A stretch of DNA of 52,267 bases from Solirubrobacter ginsenosidimutans (GCF_027587205.1 NZ_JAPDOD010000060.1:1-52267), one strand, 5' to 3'; counted from the first letter of the stretch, positions 15,735-25,714 are shown. Notes: generated from the sequence alone by a model not told the origin. Made by a program: numbers and translations.

Positions 15735-16103
15735 ATGACCGAGCTCGACCGTGTCCGCGAGCTCTGTCTCGCCCTGCCAGAGGTCACCGAGCGCCTCAGC
15801 CACGGCTCGCCGACCTGGTTCGTCCGCGGCAAGAAGACGTTCGTGATGTACCTCGACGACCACCACAGCGACGGTCGCCTCGCCCTCTGGTGCGCCGCGC
15901 CTGAAGGCATGCAGGAGGCCCTGATCGCGGGCGAGCCGGAGCACTACTTCCGCCCGCCGTACGTCGGTCACCGCGGCTGGATCGGCGTCCACCTCAACCG
16001 CGGCCTGGACTGGAACGAGATCGCGGGGGCGATCGAGGACGCCTACGCCGAGGTCGCCCCGAAGACCCTCGTCGAGCGCGCCCGGTCGGCACGCGACGCG
16101 TGA
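15735..16103 (+). CDS. MmcQ/YjbR family protein (DUF419)
   Basis: 122 residues, the usual size. The N-terminus LCLALPEVTERLSHGSPTWFVRGKKTFVMY and the middle block RPPYVGHRGWIGVHLNRGLDW are diagnostic of the MmcQ/YjbR family, a double-wing fold resembling some DNA-binding domains. Function is not established. It is monocistronic: divergent from the subtilase, and its stop codon lies inside the hairpin element at 16102-16144. Confidence 0.92.
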   Translation: MTELDRVRELCLALPEVTERLSHGSPTWFVRGKKTFVMYLDDHHSDGRLALWCAAPEGMQEALIAGEPEHYFRPPYVGHRGWIGVHLNRGLDWNEIAGAIEDAYAEVAPKTLVERARSARDA

Positions 16104-16144
16104 GCGTCGAGTTTCTCGCGTACAGCTCGCGAAACTCGACGCTC
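16102..16144. repeat. Hairpin repeat, copy 1, between convergent genes
   Basis: GAGCGTCGAGTTTC (16102-16115) pairs perfectly with GAAACTCGACGCTC (16131-16144) across a 15-nt loop containing GCGTACAGCTCG. It starts within the MmcQ-family stop codon and ends 8 bp before the malQ stop, so it could act as a bidirectional terminator. A second copy with a covarying base pair lies at 50757-50801. Confidence 0.85.
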
Positions 16145-16152
16145 GCGGGCGT

Positions 16153-17367
16153 TCAGGTCCGGCCGGCCTCCTCGGACGCCGCGCGCAGGCGCTTGGCGAC
16201 GTCGGCGCTCGGCAGCTCGGAGAGCTTCCAGCCCCAGGCGCCGACGCTGCCGGGCTGGTTCATGCGGCCTTCGGAGCCGAGTCCGAGCGCGTCCTGGATC
16301 TGGATCATCGCGATCACCGCCGGCGAGCGGAAGACGAGCCGGATCAGCGCCCAGTTGGGCTCGTCCTCGATCCCGTGGCGCGCGAGGGCGGCGTCGACGA
16401 GGGCGTGCTGGGCGGGGCTGATCGACTCATACCAGCCGCGGATCGTGTCGCTGTCGTGGGTGCCGGTGTAGACGACCTGGTCGGCCGAGTTGTTCTCCGG
16501 CACGTGGACCGTGTGCTCCTCGCCGGGCGTGAAGCCGAACTGCAGCACGGACATCCCGGGCAGGCCGAGCGACTCGCGCAGCCGCGTCACCGGCGGAGTG
16601 ATGACGCCGAGGTCCTCGGCGATCAGGGGTAGCTCGCCGAGCGCCTCGCGGGCGGCGTCGAACGGCGCGCGGCCCGGGCCGCGCTTCCACGCGCCCTCCA
16701 GCGCGTACTCGGCGTCCGCGGGCACCGCCCAGTAGGCGACGAAGCCGCGGAAGTGGTCGATGCGGGCGAGGTCGAAGAGCTCGAAGACGCGCTTGAAGCG
16801 CGCGGTCCACCAGCCATAGCCCTGCTTGCGCAGCTCGCGCCAGTCATACAGCGGGTTGCCCCACAGCTGGCCCTTGTCGGTGAACGCGTCCGGCGGCACG
16901 CCCGCCACCGCGCCCGCCTTGAAGATCTCCGGGTGGGCGAGCTGGTCGGCGGAGCCGGCGGCGACGTAGATCGGGATGTCGCCGATCAGCTTCACACCGC
17001 GCTCGGCGGCGTGGGCCCGCAGCGCGGTCCACTCGCGGTCGAAGCGCACCTGGTCGTCGATCGCGTCCTCACCCGCGAACGCGAGCCAGTCCTCGATCCA
17101 GTCGGCGGCACGATCGCGGAAGTCGATCCGTTCCGCCGCGCTGACGGGAGCCCCGGGTGAGCCCAGCAGCTTCGGCGAGGCGGCGAAGGCCGACGCCGAC
17201 TTGTAGGGGGAGTCGTGCTCGTCCGGCGGCCCGAGCGGGAGCATCTGCCACCACGTCTGACCCGCCGAAGCGAGCCAATCGACCCAGGCGTAGGCGTCCG
17301 GACCGAGGCGTCCGGACGGCAATGAGGTCGGGTGCAGCTGCACCCCGGAGGTACGAGAGAGGTTCAT
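16153..17367 (-). CDS. malQ: 4-alpha-glucanotransferase (amylomaltase), compact
   Basis: 404 residues from ATG 17367 (MNLSRTSGVQLHPTSLPS). GH77 hallmarks: DSPYKSASAFA, GDIPIYVA, the nucleophile Asp in RIDHFRGF, the acid/base Glu in LIAEDLGVI, and TGTHDSDT as the transition-state stabiliser. It disproportionates maltodextrins, moving glucan chains between acceptors. It is about 100 residues shorter than the 500-residue Thermus enzyme, with the loss between the SPY block and GDIPIYV, so it is an unusually compact form. Longer in-frame starts exist upstream but run into glgE. It is divergent from glgE with 31 bp between starts, consistent with shared control of the glucan locus. Confidence 0.93.
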   Translation of the reverse strand: MNLSRTSGVQLHPTSLPSGRLGPDAYAWVDWLASAGQTWWQMLPLGPPDEHDSPYKSASAFAASPKLLGSPGAPVSAAERIDFRDRAADWIEDWLAFAGEDAIDDQVRFDREWTALRAHAAERGVKLIGDIPIYVAAGSADQLAHPEIFKAGAVAGVPPDAFTDKGQLWGNPLYDWRELRKQGYGWWTARFKRVFELFDLARIDHFRGFVAYWAVPADAEYALEGAWKRGPGRAPFDAAREALGELPLIAEDLGVITPPVTRLRESLGLPGMSVLQFGFTPGEEHTVHVPENNSADQVVYTGTHDSDTIRGWYESISPAQHALVDAALARHGIEDEPNWALIRLVFRSPAVIAMIQIQDALGLGSEGRMNQPGSVGAWGWKLSELPSADVAKRLRAASEEAGRT

Positions 17368-17398
17368 GTGATCCAGTTGTCGGATACTCCACGGCGAG

Positions 17399-19336
17399 AT
17401 GCCCGCACCGAAGCGCAGCGAAGCTCCGAGCCGGATCAGGATCGCAAAGCCGGCGCCAGTCCTCGATGGTGGGCGGTACGCGGTCAAGCGCACCGTAGGC
17501 GACACGGTCGCCGTCTCCGCCGATATCTTCCGTGACGGCCACGAGAAGCTCCGCGCGGTCGTGAAATACCGGGCCCCGGATGGGCGACGATGGCTCGAGA
17601 ACGAGCTCCACACCGTCGACGCCCACATCAACGGCGTGCGCTGGGCGGGCGAGTTCACGGTCGAGACGCCCGGCCGCTGGGAGTTCACGTTCGAGGCGTG
17701 GACGGACCGCTGGGCGACCTACCACGACGAGCTGCGGCGCAAGGTCGAGGCCAACCTCGACGAGGACCTCTCGGGCGAGATCTCCGAGGGCGTCGTGCTC
17801 CTCGCCGCCGCGCTGGAGCGGGCCGAGGGCGATGGCCGCGGCTCGATCCAGCACGCGCTCCACGTGCTCTCGGACGCCGGCGCGCCGTTCGCGCAGAAGT
17901 TCGACGTCGCCCTCGGGCCGGAGCTGTTCGACGCGATGGAGACGTTCTCCGAGCGCGAAGGCGTGACCGCGCTCGACCCGGCGATCCCGCTCGAGGTCGA
18001 CCGCGTGCGCGCCCGCTTCAGCGCCTGGTATGAGCTCTTCCCGCGCTCCTGGGGCGGGTTGAAGGCGGTCGAGGCACGCGTCCCGGAGATCGCCGGCCTC
18101 GGGTTCGACGTGCTCTACCTGCTCCCATTCCACCCGATCGGCGTCAAGAACCGCAAGGGCCGCAACAACACGCTCGTCGCCGGCCCGGACGACCCCGGCT
18201 CGCCCTACGCGATCGGCAGCGCCGAGGGCGGGCACTTCGCCGTGCACCCCGAGCTCGGCACCCAGCAGGACGTGCGCGACCTCTGCCGGACCGCCCACCA
18301 CCACGGGATGGACGTGGCACTGGACATCGCGCTCAACGCCAGCGCGGACCACCCCTGGCTGACCGAGCACCCGGAGTGGTTCCAGCAGCGCCCCGACGGC
18401 ACGCTGAAGTACGCCGAGAACCCGCCCAAGCGCTACCAGGACATCTACAACTTCAACTGGGACACGCCGGAGTGGGAGTCCCTGTGGCAGGCCTGGCTGG
18501 ACGTCTTCCTGCACTGGGTCGACGCCGGGATCAAGTTCTACCGCGTCGACAACCCGCACACGAAGCCGTTCCCGTTCTGGGAATGGATCATCTCCGAGAT
18601 CCACAAGGTCGACCGCGACGTGGTCTTCCTCGCGGAGTCCTTCACCCGCCGCGCGGTCATGCGCGAGCTGGGCAAGCTCGGCTTCACGCAGTCCTACACG
18701 TACTTCACGTGGAAGAACTCGCGCCACGAGATGATCGAGTACTTCAACGAGCTCGCCTGGGGCGAGGAGAAGGAGTACTTCCGGCCGAACTTCTTCCCGG
18801 TCACGCCGGACATCCTGCACGCGTACCTCGTCCATGGCGGTCCGCCGGCCTTCGTCGCCCGCCTCGTCCTCGCCTCGACCCTGAGCCCGAGTTACGGCAT
18901 CTACTCCGGCTTCGAGAACTTCGAGAACGTGCCGGTGCGCGAGGGCTCCGAGGAGTACATGAACTCAGAGAAGTACGAGATCCGCCAGCGCGATCTCGAC
19001 GGCCCGCTGCTGCCGATGATCCGGCGGATGAACGAGATCCGGCGCGAGAACGTCGCGCTGCAGCACCTCTCGAACGTGTTCTGGCTCGAGGGGCAGAACG
19101 ACCAGTTGCTCGCCTACGCCAAGCAGGAGCCGGGCAACACGATCATCTGCGTCGTCAATCTCGACCCGCACGACGCGCAGGTCGGGAGCGTCACCATCCC
19201 CGCCCACCTCGGCACCGCGCCGGTCTTCGTCGTCGAGGACCTGATGACCGGGGCCCACTACGACTGGCGGATCGGGGCCAACTACGTCCGCCTCGAGCCG
19301 TGGGGCGAGCAGGCCCACATCCTCAAGGTGCTCTAA
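17399..19336 (+). CDS. glgE: Alpha-1,4-glucan:maltose-1-phosphate maltosyltransferase
   Basis: 645 residues, normal length. The N-terminal beta-sandwich and helical domains (about 1-205) precede a GH13 barrel with [14 protein letters not shown] strand ([10 protein letters not shown]), [15 protein letters not shown], nucleophile Asp384 in [11 protein letters not shown], acid/base Glu413 in FLAESFTR, and [12 protein letters not shown]. The 29-residue spacing of Asp and Glu equals that of characterised Streptomyces GlgE (Asp394/Glu423). It transfers maltose from maltose-1-phosphate onto alpha-1,4-glucan in the cytoplasm. It heads the glgE-treS-mak-glgB operon and is divergent from malQ. Confidence 0.97.
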   Translation: MPAPKRSEAPSRIRIAKPAPVLDGGRYAVKRTVGDTVAVSADIFRDGHEKLRAVVKYRAPDGRRWLENELHTVDAHINGVRWAGEFTVETPGRWEFTFEAWTDRWATYHDELRRKVEANLDEDLSGEISEGVVLLAAALERAEGDGRGSIQHALHVLSDAGAPFAQKFDVALGPELFDAMETFSEREGVTALDPAIPLEVDRVRARFSAWYELFPRSWGGLKAVEARVPEIAGLGFDVLYLLPFHPIGVKNRKGRNNTLVAGPDDPGSPYAIGSAEGGHFAVHPELGTQQDVRDLCRTAHHHGMDVALDIALNASADHPWLTEHPEWFQQRPDGTLKYAENPPKRYQDIYNFNWDTPEWESLWQAWLDVFLHWVDAGIKFYRVDNPHTKPFPFWEWIISEIHKVDRDVVFLAESFTRRAVMRELGKLGFTQSYTYFTWKNSRHEMIEYFNELAWGEEKEYFRPNFFPVTPDILHAYLVHGGPPAFVARLVLASTLSPSYGIYSGFENFENVPVREGSEEYMNSEKYEIRQRDLDGPLLPMIRRMNEIRRENVALQHLSNVFWLEGQNDQLLAYAKQEPGNTIICVVNLDPHDAQVGSVTIPAHLGTAPVFVVEDLMTGAHYDWRIGANYVRLEPWGEQAHILKVL

Positions 19337-19341
19337 CTCAC

Positions 19342-21021
19342 ATGGCCACCGGCACGCGCAACGACCCCGGGCACTGGTTCGAAGCCCAACCGCTGTGGTT
19401 CAAGACCGCGGTGTTCTACGAGATCCACACGCGGGCGTTCTTCGACGCCAACGGCGACGGCTCGGGCGACTTCCGCGGCCTCACCGAGAAGCTCGACTAC
19501 CTGCAATGGCTGGGCGTGGACTGCATCTGGCTGCTGCCGTTCTTCAAGTCCCCGCTGCGCGACGGCGGCTACGACATCTCGGACTTCTTTCAGATCCAGC
19601 CCGACTACGGCACGGTCGACGACGTCCGCGACTTCATCGAAGCCGCCCACCAGCGCGGGATCCGCGTGATCGCCGACCTCGTCATGAACCACACGTCGTC
19701 GGACCATCCGTGGTTCCAGGAGGCGCGGTCGAGCCCGGACAGCCCGAAGCGCGACTGGTACGTCTGGTCCGACACGCCCAACAAGTACGAGGACGCGCGG
19801 ATCATCTTCACGGACACCGAGGTGTCCAACTGGACGTGGGACGACCAGGCCCAGGCCTACTTCTGGCACCGCTTCTTCAGCCACCAGCCGGACCTCAACT
19901 TCGACAACCCCGAGGTCCAGGAGGCGATGCTCGAGGCGCTGCGCTTCTGGCTGGACCTCGGCATGGACGGCTTCCGCCTGGACGCCGTGCCGTATCTGTA
20001 TGAGCGCGAGGGCACCAACGGCGAGAACCTGCCGGAGACGCACGCGTACCTGAAGCGGGTGCGGGCCGAGGTCGACGCCAACTACCCCGACCGGGTGCTG
20101 CTGGCCGAGGCCAACCAGTGGCCGGCCGACGTCGTCGAGTACTTCGGCGACGGCGACGAGTGCCACATGGCCTTCCACTTCCCCGTGATGCCGCGCATGT
20201 TCATGGCGGTCCGGCGCGAGGAGGCCAACCCGATCTACGAGATCCTGCGCCAGACGCCGGACATCCCGGACAACTGCCAGTGGGGCCTGTTCCTGCGCAA
20301 CCACGACGAGCTGACGCTCGAGATGGTCACCGACGAGGAACGCGACTACATGTACGCGGAGTACGCCAAGGACCCGCGGATGAAGATCAACGTCGGCATC
20401 CGCCGGCGGCTGGCACCGCTGCTGGACGCGGGCCGCGACGAGATCGAGCTGCTGCACGCGATCCTGTTCTCGTTGCCCGGCTCGCCGGTCCTCTACTACG
20501 GCGACGAGATCATGATGGGCGACAACGTCTATCTCGGCGACCGCGACGGCGTGCGCACGCCGATGCAGTGGACGTCGGATCGCAACGGCGGCTTCTCCCG
20601 CGCCGACTTCGCCCAGCTCTACGCGCCGCCGCTGATGGACCCGGTCTACGGCTTCCAGGCGGTCAACGTCGAGGCCCAGATGCGCCAGCCGTACAGCCTG
20701 CTGCGCTGGCTGAGGCGCTTCATCTCGCTGCGCAAGGAGCATCCGGTCTTCGGGTTGGGTACGTACGAGCCGCTGCCCCCGTCGAACTCCCGGATCTTCT
20801 CGCACATCCGCTCCTACGAGGGCGACGTGATGCTGTGCGTGCACAACCTCGCGCGCTCCGCGCAGGCGGTGGAGCTGGACCTCTCGGCCTACCGCGGCTA
20901 CTCGCCGGTGGAGATCTTCGGCCGCTCGCGCTTTCCGCGCATCGGCGAGCTCCCCTACCTGCTGACGCTGGCGCCCCGGGGTTTCTATTGGTTCCAGCTC
21001 GTGAAGGACGAGCCTGAATGA
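19342..21021 (+). CDS. treS: Trehalose synthase (maltose alpha-D-glucosyltransferase)
   Basis: 559 residues from ATG 19342, 5 bp after glgE. GH13 family: [36 protein letters not shown], nucleophile Asp in [13 protein letters not shown], acid/base Glu in LLAEANQWP, and [12 protein letters not shown]. These blocks, especially [19 protein letters not shown], are TreS signatures. It interconverts trehalose and maltose without cofactor. In this operon it feeds maltose to the kinase encoded next. The length matches single-domain TreS, and there is no fused maltokinase. The stop overlaps mak by four bases. Confidence 0.97.
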   Translation: MATGTRNDPGHWFEAQPLWFKTAVFYEIHTRAFFDANGDGSGDFRGLTEKLDYLQWLGVDCIWLLPFFKSPLRDGGYDISDFFQIQPDYGTVDDVRDFIEAAHQRGIRVIADLVMNHTSSDHPWFQEARSSPDSPKRDWYVWSDTPNKYEDARIIFTDTEVSNWTWDDQAQAYFWHRFFSHQPDLNFDNPEVQEAMLEALRFWLDLGMDGFRLDAVPYLYEREGTNGENLPETHAYLKRVRAEVDANYPDRVLLAEANQWPADVVEYFGDGDECHMAFHFPVMPRMFMAVRREEANPIYEILRQTPDIPDNCQWGLFLRNHDELTLEMVTDEERDYMYAEYAKDPRMKINVGIRRRLAPLLDAGRDEIELLHAILFSLPGSPVLYYGDEIMMGDNVYLGDRDGVRTPMQWTSDRNGGFSRADFAQLYAPPLMDPVYGFQAVNVEAQMRQPYSLLRWLRRFISLRKEHPVFGLGTYEPLPPSNSRIFSHIRSYEGDVMLCVHNLARSAQAVELDLSAYRGYSPVEIFGRSRFPRIGELPYLLTLAPRGFYWFQLVKDEPE

Positions 21022-22397
21022 CCGATCTCTCCTTCCTGGACGACCAGGTGCTGAACGACTGGATCGTCGCCCAGCGCTGGTTCGCCTCAAAGACCCGCGA
21101 GGTCGCCTCGATCGAGATCGTCGACCGCGTGACGCTGCGCGAAGAGTCCCCGGTGCTGGTGCTGTGCCTGGTGGAGGCACGGTTCCCCACGGGGACGCAC
21201 GAGACCTACCAGGTCCCGCTCGGGCTGCGCCCGGTGTCCGAGGGCTGGAGCGAGCGCGTGATCGTCGAGGCCGACGGCTGGACGGTCTACGACGCGCTCG
21301 CCGATCCGGCCGCGGGGCGCGAACTGCTGCACCGGATGCGCTCCAACAGCGAGTTCCAGGTCGGTCAGGACGAGTTCATCTTCCGCTGGGCCCCCAACGC
21401 CGCCGCTGGGTTAGGTGGCACGGTCGACGTGCGCCCGGTGGGCGTGGAGCAGTCCAACTCCTCGATCGTCTTCGGCGATCAGCTGATCATGAAGGCCTTC
21501 CGCAAGGTCGAGCCGGGCGTGAACCCGGAGCTCGAACTGCTGCGGTTCCTCTCGGCCCACGGCTTCCCGCACATCGCCTCGCTGGCCGGCTGGTACGAGG
21601 TCGAGGGGCGCCTGATCGACGCCACTTTGGGGATCCTGCAGGAGTTCCTGTTGGGCTTTCGCGACGGCTGGGAGCTCGCGCTGGACGAGCTCGCCACCGA
21701 TCCGGACGCGCTGCTGGACAAGCTCGAGGCGCTCGGGGTCGTGATCGGCGAGCTGCACGCGGCGCTGGGCTCGGACAACTCCGATCCCGCGTTCTCGCCC
21801 GACGAGCCGTCGATGGAGGCGCTCTCGATCCTCACCGCGGACGTCGACGAGCAGATCGAGCGGGTCTTCCTCGATCTGCCCGAGACCGAGGCGACGGCGC
21901 CGATCCGCGGCCGCGGCCAGGACGTGCGCGAGAAGCTCTCCACGCTCTCGCACGTCAATGCCGGCGGGAAGGTCATCCGCACCCACGGCGACCTGCACCT
22001 CGGCCAGACGATGCTCGGCGAGCGCGGGTGGGTGGTGCTCGACTTCGAGGGCGAGCCCGCGCGGCCGCTGCCCGAGCGGCGCCTGAAGCGCTCGCCGCTG
22101 CGCGATGTGGCGGGCATGCTGCGCTCCTTCTCGTATGTGACGGCGGGTGCGCGTATCCTCCGCGGAGTCGAGACGCCTGAGGGCTGGGAGCAGGCCGCGC
22201 GTGAGCGGTTCCTCACCGGGTACCACCAAGCTGTGGACTCGTCTCTCCTGCCCCCTGGCCAACAGGCCACGGACCAGCTGCTCGCGGTCTTCGAGCTCGA
22301 GAAGGCCGTATACGAGTTGCGGTACGAGCTCAACAATCGTCCCGATTGGGTCGCGATCCCCGTTGCGGGGATCGTCCGGCTCCTCGACTCGGAGTAG
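21018..22397 (+). CDS. mak: Maltokinase
   Basis: 459 residues, translationally coupled to treS (ATGA). The N-terminal cap ([18 protein letters not shown]) is typical of actinobacterial Mak/Pep2. The kinase core has [32 protein letters not shown] as the nucleotide-binding and Lys region, catalytic loop [12 protein letters not shown], and metal-binding [16 protein letters not shown]. It phosphorylates maltose to maltose-1-phosphate, the donor for GlgE. Together with TreS this forms the trehalose-to-glucan route. Confidence 0.96.
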   Translation: MTDLSFLDDQVLNDWIVAQRWFASKTREVASIEIVDRVTLREESPVLVLCLVEARFPTGTHETYQVPLGLRPVSEGWSERVIVEADGWTVYDALADPAAGRELLHRMRSNSEFQVGQDEFIFRWAPNAAAGLGGTVDVRPVGVEQSNSSIVFGDQLIMKAFRKVEPGVNPELELLRFLSAHGFPHIASLAGWYEVEGRLIDATLGILQEFLLGFRDGWELALDELATDPDALLDKLEALGVVIGELHAALGSDNSDPAFSPDEPSMEALSILTADVDEQIERVFLDLPETEATAPIRGRGQDVREKLSTLSHVNAGGKVIRTHGDLHLGQTMLGERGWVVLDFEGEPARPLPERRLKRSPLRDVAGMLRSFSYVTAGARILRGVETPEGWEQAARERFLTGYHQAVDSSLLPPGQQATDQLLAVFELEKAVYELRYELNNRPDWVAIPVAGIVRLLDSE

Positions 22398-22405
22398 GAG
22401 TGCAC

Positions 22406-24601
22406 ATGAGTGACGCCGACCAACTGATCGCCCGCCAGCACGCCAATCCACACGCCTACCTGGGCGCGCACCCCGAGAACGGCTCCGTGGTCGTCCGGAC
22501 CTTCCGGCCGGCGGCCTCCACGGTCGAGGTGGTGGCGCCCGACGGCAAGCATTCCGCGCTCGAGCAGGTGCATCCGGGCGGCATCTTCGAAGGGCACCTC
22601 AAGGGCGTGAAGCTGCCCTACGCCTACCAGCTCGAGGTCAATTACGGCGATTCGGGCACGATCACGATCGACGACCCGTACCGGTTCCTGCCGACGATCG
22701 GCGAGCTCGACGTCCACCTGCTGGGCGAAGGGCGCCACGAGGAGCTCTGGGACCGCCTCGGCGCGCACGTGCGCGAGCTCGACGGCGTCGTCGGCACGGC
22801 CTTCGCGGTCTGGGCGCCGTCCGCGCGGGCGGTCTCGGTCGTCGGCGACTTCAACTTCTGGGACGGGCGCATCCACCCGATGCGCTCGCTCGGCTCCTCC
22901 GGCGTCTGGGAGCTGTTCCTGCCCGGGGTGGGCGAGGGCGCGCACTACAAGTACGAGATCCTCGCGCCCGACGGCGAGATCCGCTTGAAGGCCGACCCGG
23001 TCGCGTTCGAGACCGAGCTCCCGCCCAAGACCGCGTCGGTCGTCCACGACCCCAAGCACGAGTGGCTGGACGAGGCGTGGGTGGCGGAGCGGCGCGAGTC
23101 CAGCGCGCTCGAGGGCCCGATGTCGATCTACGAGGTCCATCTCGGCTCCTGGCGGCTGAACCCGCTCGAGGGCAATCGCGCGCTGACCTACCTCGAGCTG
23201 GCCGACGAGCTGTCGGCCTACGCCAAGGACATGGGCTTCACCCACATCGAGCTGCTGCCGGTGATGGCGCACCCGTTCACCGGGTCCTGGGGCTACCAGG
23301 TGACGGGGTACTTCGCCCCGACGCCGCGGTTCGGATCGCCCGACGACCTGCGCGAGTTCGTCGACCGCCTGCACCAGAGCGGGATCGGCGTGATCCTCGA
23401 CTGGGTCCCGGCGCACTTCCCGCGCGACGACTTCGCTTTGGCGCGCTTCGACGGGACCGCCTTGTACGAGCACGCGGACCCGCGGCGCGGCGCGCACCCG
23501 GACTGGGGCACGCTGGTCTTCAACTACGGGCGCCACGAGGTCCGCAACTTCCTCGTCTCCAACGCCCTGTTCTGGCTCGAGGAGTACCACGCCGACGGCA
23601 TCCGCGTGGACGCCGTCGCGTCGATGCTCTACCTCGACTACTCGCGCGAAGCGGGCGAGTGGGTGCCGAACCAGTACGGCGGCAACGAGGACCTTGACGC
23701 CGTTGGGTTCCTGAAGGAGTTCAACGAGGTCGTCTACTCGCGCTCGCCGGGCGTGATCAGCGCCGCCGAGGAATCGACGGCCTGGCCGGGTGTCTCACGG
23801 CCCACGTACCTCGGTGGGCTCGGGTTCGGCTTCAAGTGGAACATGGGCTGGATGCACGACACGCTGGCCTACTTCCAGCACGACCCGATCTACCGGCGCT
23901 ACCACCACCACGAGCTGACCTTCAGCCTCGTGTACGCGTTCACGGAGAACTTCATCCTGCCGCTGTCGCACGACGAGGTGGTGCACGGCAAGGGCTCGCT
24001 GCTGACGAAGATGCCCGGCGACCGCTGGCAGAAGCTCGCGAACCTGCGCTCGCTGTACGCCTACATGTGGGCGCATCCCGGCAAGAAGCTGCTCTTCATG
24101 GGCCAGGAGTTCGCGCAGGAGGTGGAGTGGAGCGAGAACCGCTCGCTCGACTGGCACCTGCTCGAGAACCCCGAGCACGCGGGCATCCAGTCGCTCGTGC
24201 GTGACCTGAACGCCGCCTACAAGGCCGAGCCGGCGCTGTGGGAGATGGACTTCGACGGCAACGGCTTCTGGTGGACGGAGGCCAACGCGGCCGACGACAA
24301 CGTGATCGCGTTCGCCCGGCGCACGAAGGACTCCGAGCGGGTCGCGCTGTTCGTCGGCAACTTCTCACCGGCGGTGCGCGACAACTACCGCATCGGGCTG
24401 CCACGTGGCGGCCGCTGGCGCGAGGCGGTCAACACCGACGCGACGTACTACGGCGGCTCCGGCGTCGGGAACATGGGCGGCGTCGATGCCGAGGCGATCG
24501 GTTGGCACGGCCAGCCGTTCTCCGCGGAGGTCACGCTGCCGCCACTTGCAGCGCTTTGGCTCATCCCGGACGCTGACGACGGGCCTGAAGAAGACGCGTA
24601 A
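22406..24601 (+). CDS. glgB: 1,4-alpha-glucan branching enzyme
   Basis: 731 residues from ATG 22406, preceded by a purine-rich GGAGTAGGAG. Two N-terminal carbohydrate-binding E-set domains (PHAYLGAHPE; VGTAFAVWAPSARAVSVVGDFNFWDGR) precede a GH13 barrel with MGFTHIELLPVMAHPFTGSWGYQVTGY-type strand 3, nucleophile Asp in RVDAVASMLYLDY, acid/base Glu in SAAEESTAWPGV and LPLSHDEVVHGKGSL. It makes alpha-1,6 branches in the glucan chains built by GlgE. Last gene of the glgE-treS-mak-glgB series. A diguanylate cyclase gene follows after 18 bp. Confidence 0.97.
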   Translation: MSDADQLIARQHANPHAYLGAHPENGSVVVRTFRPAASTVEVVAPDGKHSALEQVHPGGIFEGHLKGVKLPYAYQLEVNYGDSGTITIDDPYRFLPTIGELDVHLLGEGRHEELWDRLGAHVRELDGVVGTAFAVWAPSARAVSVVGDFNFWDGRIHPMRSLGSSGVWELFLPGVGEGAHYKYEILAPDGEIRLKADPVAFETELPPKTASVVHDPKHEWLDEAWVAERRESSALEGPMSIYEVHLGSWRLNPLEGNRALTYLELADELSAYAKDMGFTHIELLPVMAHPFTGSWGYQVTGYFAPTPRFGSPDDLREFVDRLHQSGIGVILDWVPAHFPRDDFALARFDGTALYEHADPRRGAHPDWGTLVFNYGRHEVRNFLVSNALFWLEEYHADGIRVDAVASMLYLDYSREAGEWVPNQYGGNEDLDAVGFLKEFNEVVYSRSPGVISAAEESTAWPGVSRPTYLGGLGFGFKWNMGWMHDTLAYFQHDPIYRRYHHHELTFSLVYAFTENFILPLSHDEVVHGKGSLLTKMPGDRWQKLANLRSLYAYMWAHPGKKLLFMGQEFAQEVEWSENRSLDWHLLENPEHAGIQSLVRDLNAAYKAEPALWEMDFDGNGFWWTEANAADDNVIAFARRTKDSERVALFVGNFSPAVRDNYRIGLPRGGRWREAVNTDATYYGGSGVGNMGGVDAEAIGWHGQPFSAEVTLPPLAALWLIPDADDGPEEDA

Positions 24602-24619
24602 CCCGCCGACTACGGGGGC

Positions 24620-25603
24620 GTGGACGATGAGCGCCGCCTCATGGGACCGGTTTCAGGCTTGCTCTGGTTGGCCGGCGTCGGCGTGGCTGTCGTGGGCCGG
24701 CTGTTGCCCGAGTCGCCCAAGGCCCATCCCGTGCTGTTCTGGGGGCTCGTCGCCCTCACGGTCGTCTACGGGGTGGGCTGCCTCACCCGCCTGATCCCTT
24801 GGCAGCGCGTGTCCCTCGCCGGACACGCGGTGGCCGTGGCGCTGCTGCAACCGCTGGTGATCGTCGCGCTGTGGCTGACCGGCGGCGCCGAGTCCTACAT
24901 GGCGCCGGTGCTCGTGCTGCCGATGCTCTACGTCGCGTACTTCTTTCCGCTGCGGTACGCGTTGCCGCTCGCGGTGCTCGAGGTCGCGACCTACGCCTCG
25001 CCGCTCGTGACGACCGCGAGCAAGCACCAGTTGATGCTCGGTCGCTCGATCGGCTACGCCGTGGCGTACGCCGGCGTCCTCGCCGTGATCCAGTTCCTCA
25101 AGCGGCGCCTGGTGAGCGCCGAGCGCCACCAGCACCGGATGGCGCGCGTGGACCCGCTCACGGGCCTGACGAACCGGCGCGGCTTCGACGAGGCGCTGAG
25201 CGACGCGCTCGCGACCGGCGAACGCTTCACGCTGCTGCTCGCCGACGTCGACTCCTTCAAGCAGATCAACGACCGCTTCGGCCACACCACGGGCGACCGC
25301 GTCCTGCGCGAGGTCGCCGCCCACACGTCGGCGGCGGTCCGCGCGGGCGACTGCCTCGCCCGCATCGGCGGCGACGAACTGGCCCTCGTCGCCCCGGGCG
25401 CGGGCTCGGACGCGGCCCGGCGCCTCGCCGAGGCCCTGCGCACCGCGGCCACCCACGTCGACCCAGGCGACGGCCCCGTCTCACTCACCGTCTCCTACGC
25501 CGTCTACCCCGAGGACGGCACCGACCGCTTCACGCTCATGCGCTCCCTCGACCGCGAGCTCCACCTCCAAAAAGACGCCCGCCACAACCTAAGGCCCACC
25601 TAA
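24620..25603 (+). CDS. Membrane diguanylate cyclase (GGDEF)
   Basis: 327 residues, GTG start at 24620 (ATG 24641 also possible). About five transmembrane helices (residues 8-165), then a GGDEF domain (about 170-320) with DPLTGLTNRRGFDE, LLADVDSFKQINDRFGHTTGDRVL and an active-site variant RIGGDELAL. A GGDEL site is compatible with cyclase activity (the G-G-[DE]-E core is intact). There is no RxxD inhibitory site upstream. It is likely co-transcribed with glgB. The last codons and the stop (LRPT*) fall in the repeat element that begins at 25587, so the original C-terminus may have been longer or different. Confidence 0.9.
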   Translation: MDDERRLMGPVSGLLWLAGVGVAVVGRLLPESPKAHPVLFWGLVALTVVYGVGCLTRLIPWQRVSLAGHAVAVALLQPLVIVALWLTGGAESYMAPVLVLPMLYVAYFFPLRYALPLAVLEVATYASPLVTTASKHQLMLGRSIGYAVAYAGVLAVIQFLKRRLVSAERHQHRMARVDPLTGLTNRRGFDEALSDALATGERFTLLLADVDSFKQINDRFGHTTGDRVLREVAAHTSAAVRAGDCLARIGGDELALVAPGAGSDAARRLAEALRTAATHVDPGDGPVSLTVSYAVYPEDGTDRFTLMRSLDRELHLQKDARHNLRPT

Positions 25604-25709
25604 GGGGCCAGACCCCTTAGGTTCCCTTTAGGTGCTCGATCCCGCCGCAGAGCCGTTTCGACGGCGGGCTCAAACCTAAAGCGCGGATAAGGGGCCAGAC
25701 CCCTTAGGT
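25587..25709. repeat. Composite palindromic element A (GGGGCCAGACCCC type)
   Basis: The octamer ACCTAARG, on either strand, occurs six times: 25587, 25598, 25615, 25626, 25674 and 25702. A 22-bp perfect direct repeat (25601-25622 and 25688-25709) contains GGGGCCAGACCCC. The first copy, extended by ACC, makes a 10-bp stem (25598-25607/25613-25622). The centre holds an inverted pair CTTTAGGT/ACCTAAAG (25626-25633/25674-25681) enclosing a CCCGCCG/CGGCGGG hairpin (25641-25647/25662-25668). The element fills the space between two convergent genes and supplies the stop of the upstream one. It is related to the element at 51851-51975. Confidence 0.9.
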
Positions 25710-25714
25710 GGGGG

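Noticed and set aside
7284..16103. Secondary-metabolite gene cluster (methyltransferase, reductase, SGNH hydrolase)
   Set aside because: There is no core synthase, and the genes are in separate, mixed-orientation units.
16100..16471. Small plus-strand frame after the MmcQ-like gene
   Set aside because: Lies antisense to malQ and starts inside the hairpin repeat; no protein pattern.
17069..18835. Long antisense open frame (588 codons) across glgE
   Set aside because: The predicted product is Arg/Val/Glu-rich with no domain pattern, while the opposite strand encodes a full GlgE. Long antisense frames are expected in GC-rich coding DNA.
18376..19341. Extension of the treS frame into glgE
   Set aside because: It is out of frame within glgE, and the residues are low-complexity shadow until the ATG at 19342.
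25587..25709. CRISPR array
   Set aside because: There are only two long direct repeats, no regular spacers and no cas genes; the structure is palindromic rather than repeat-spacer.
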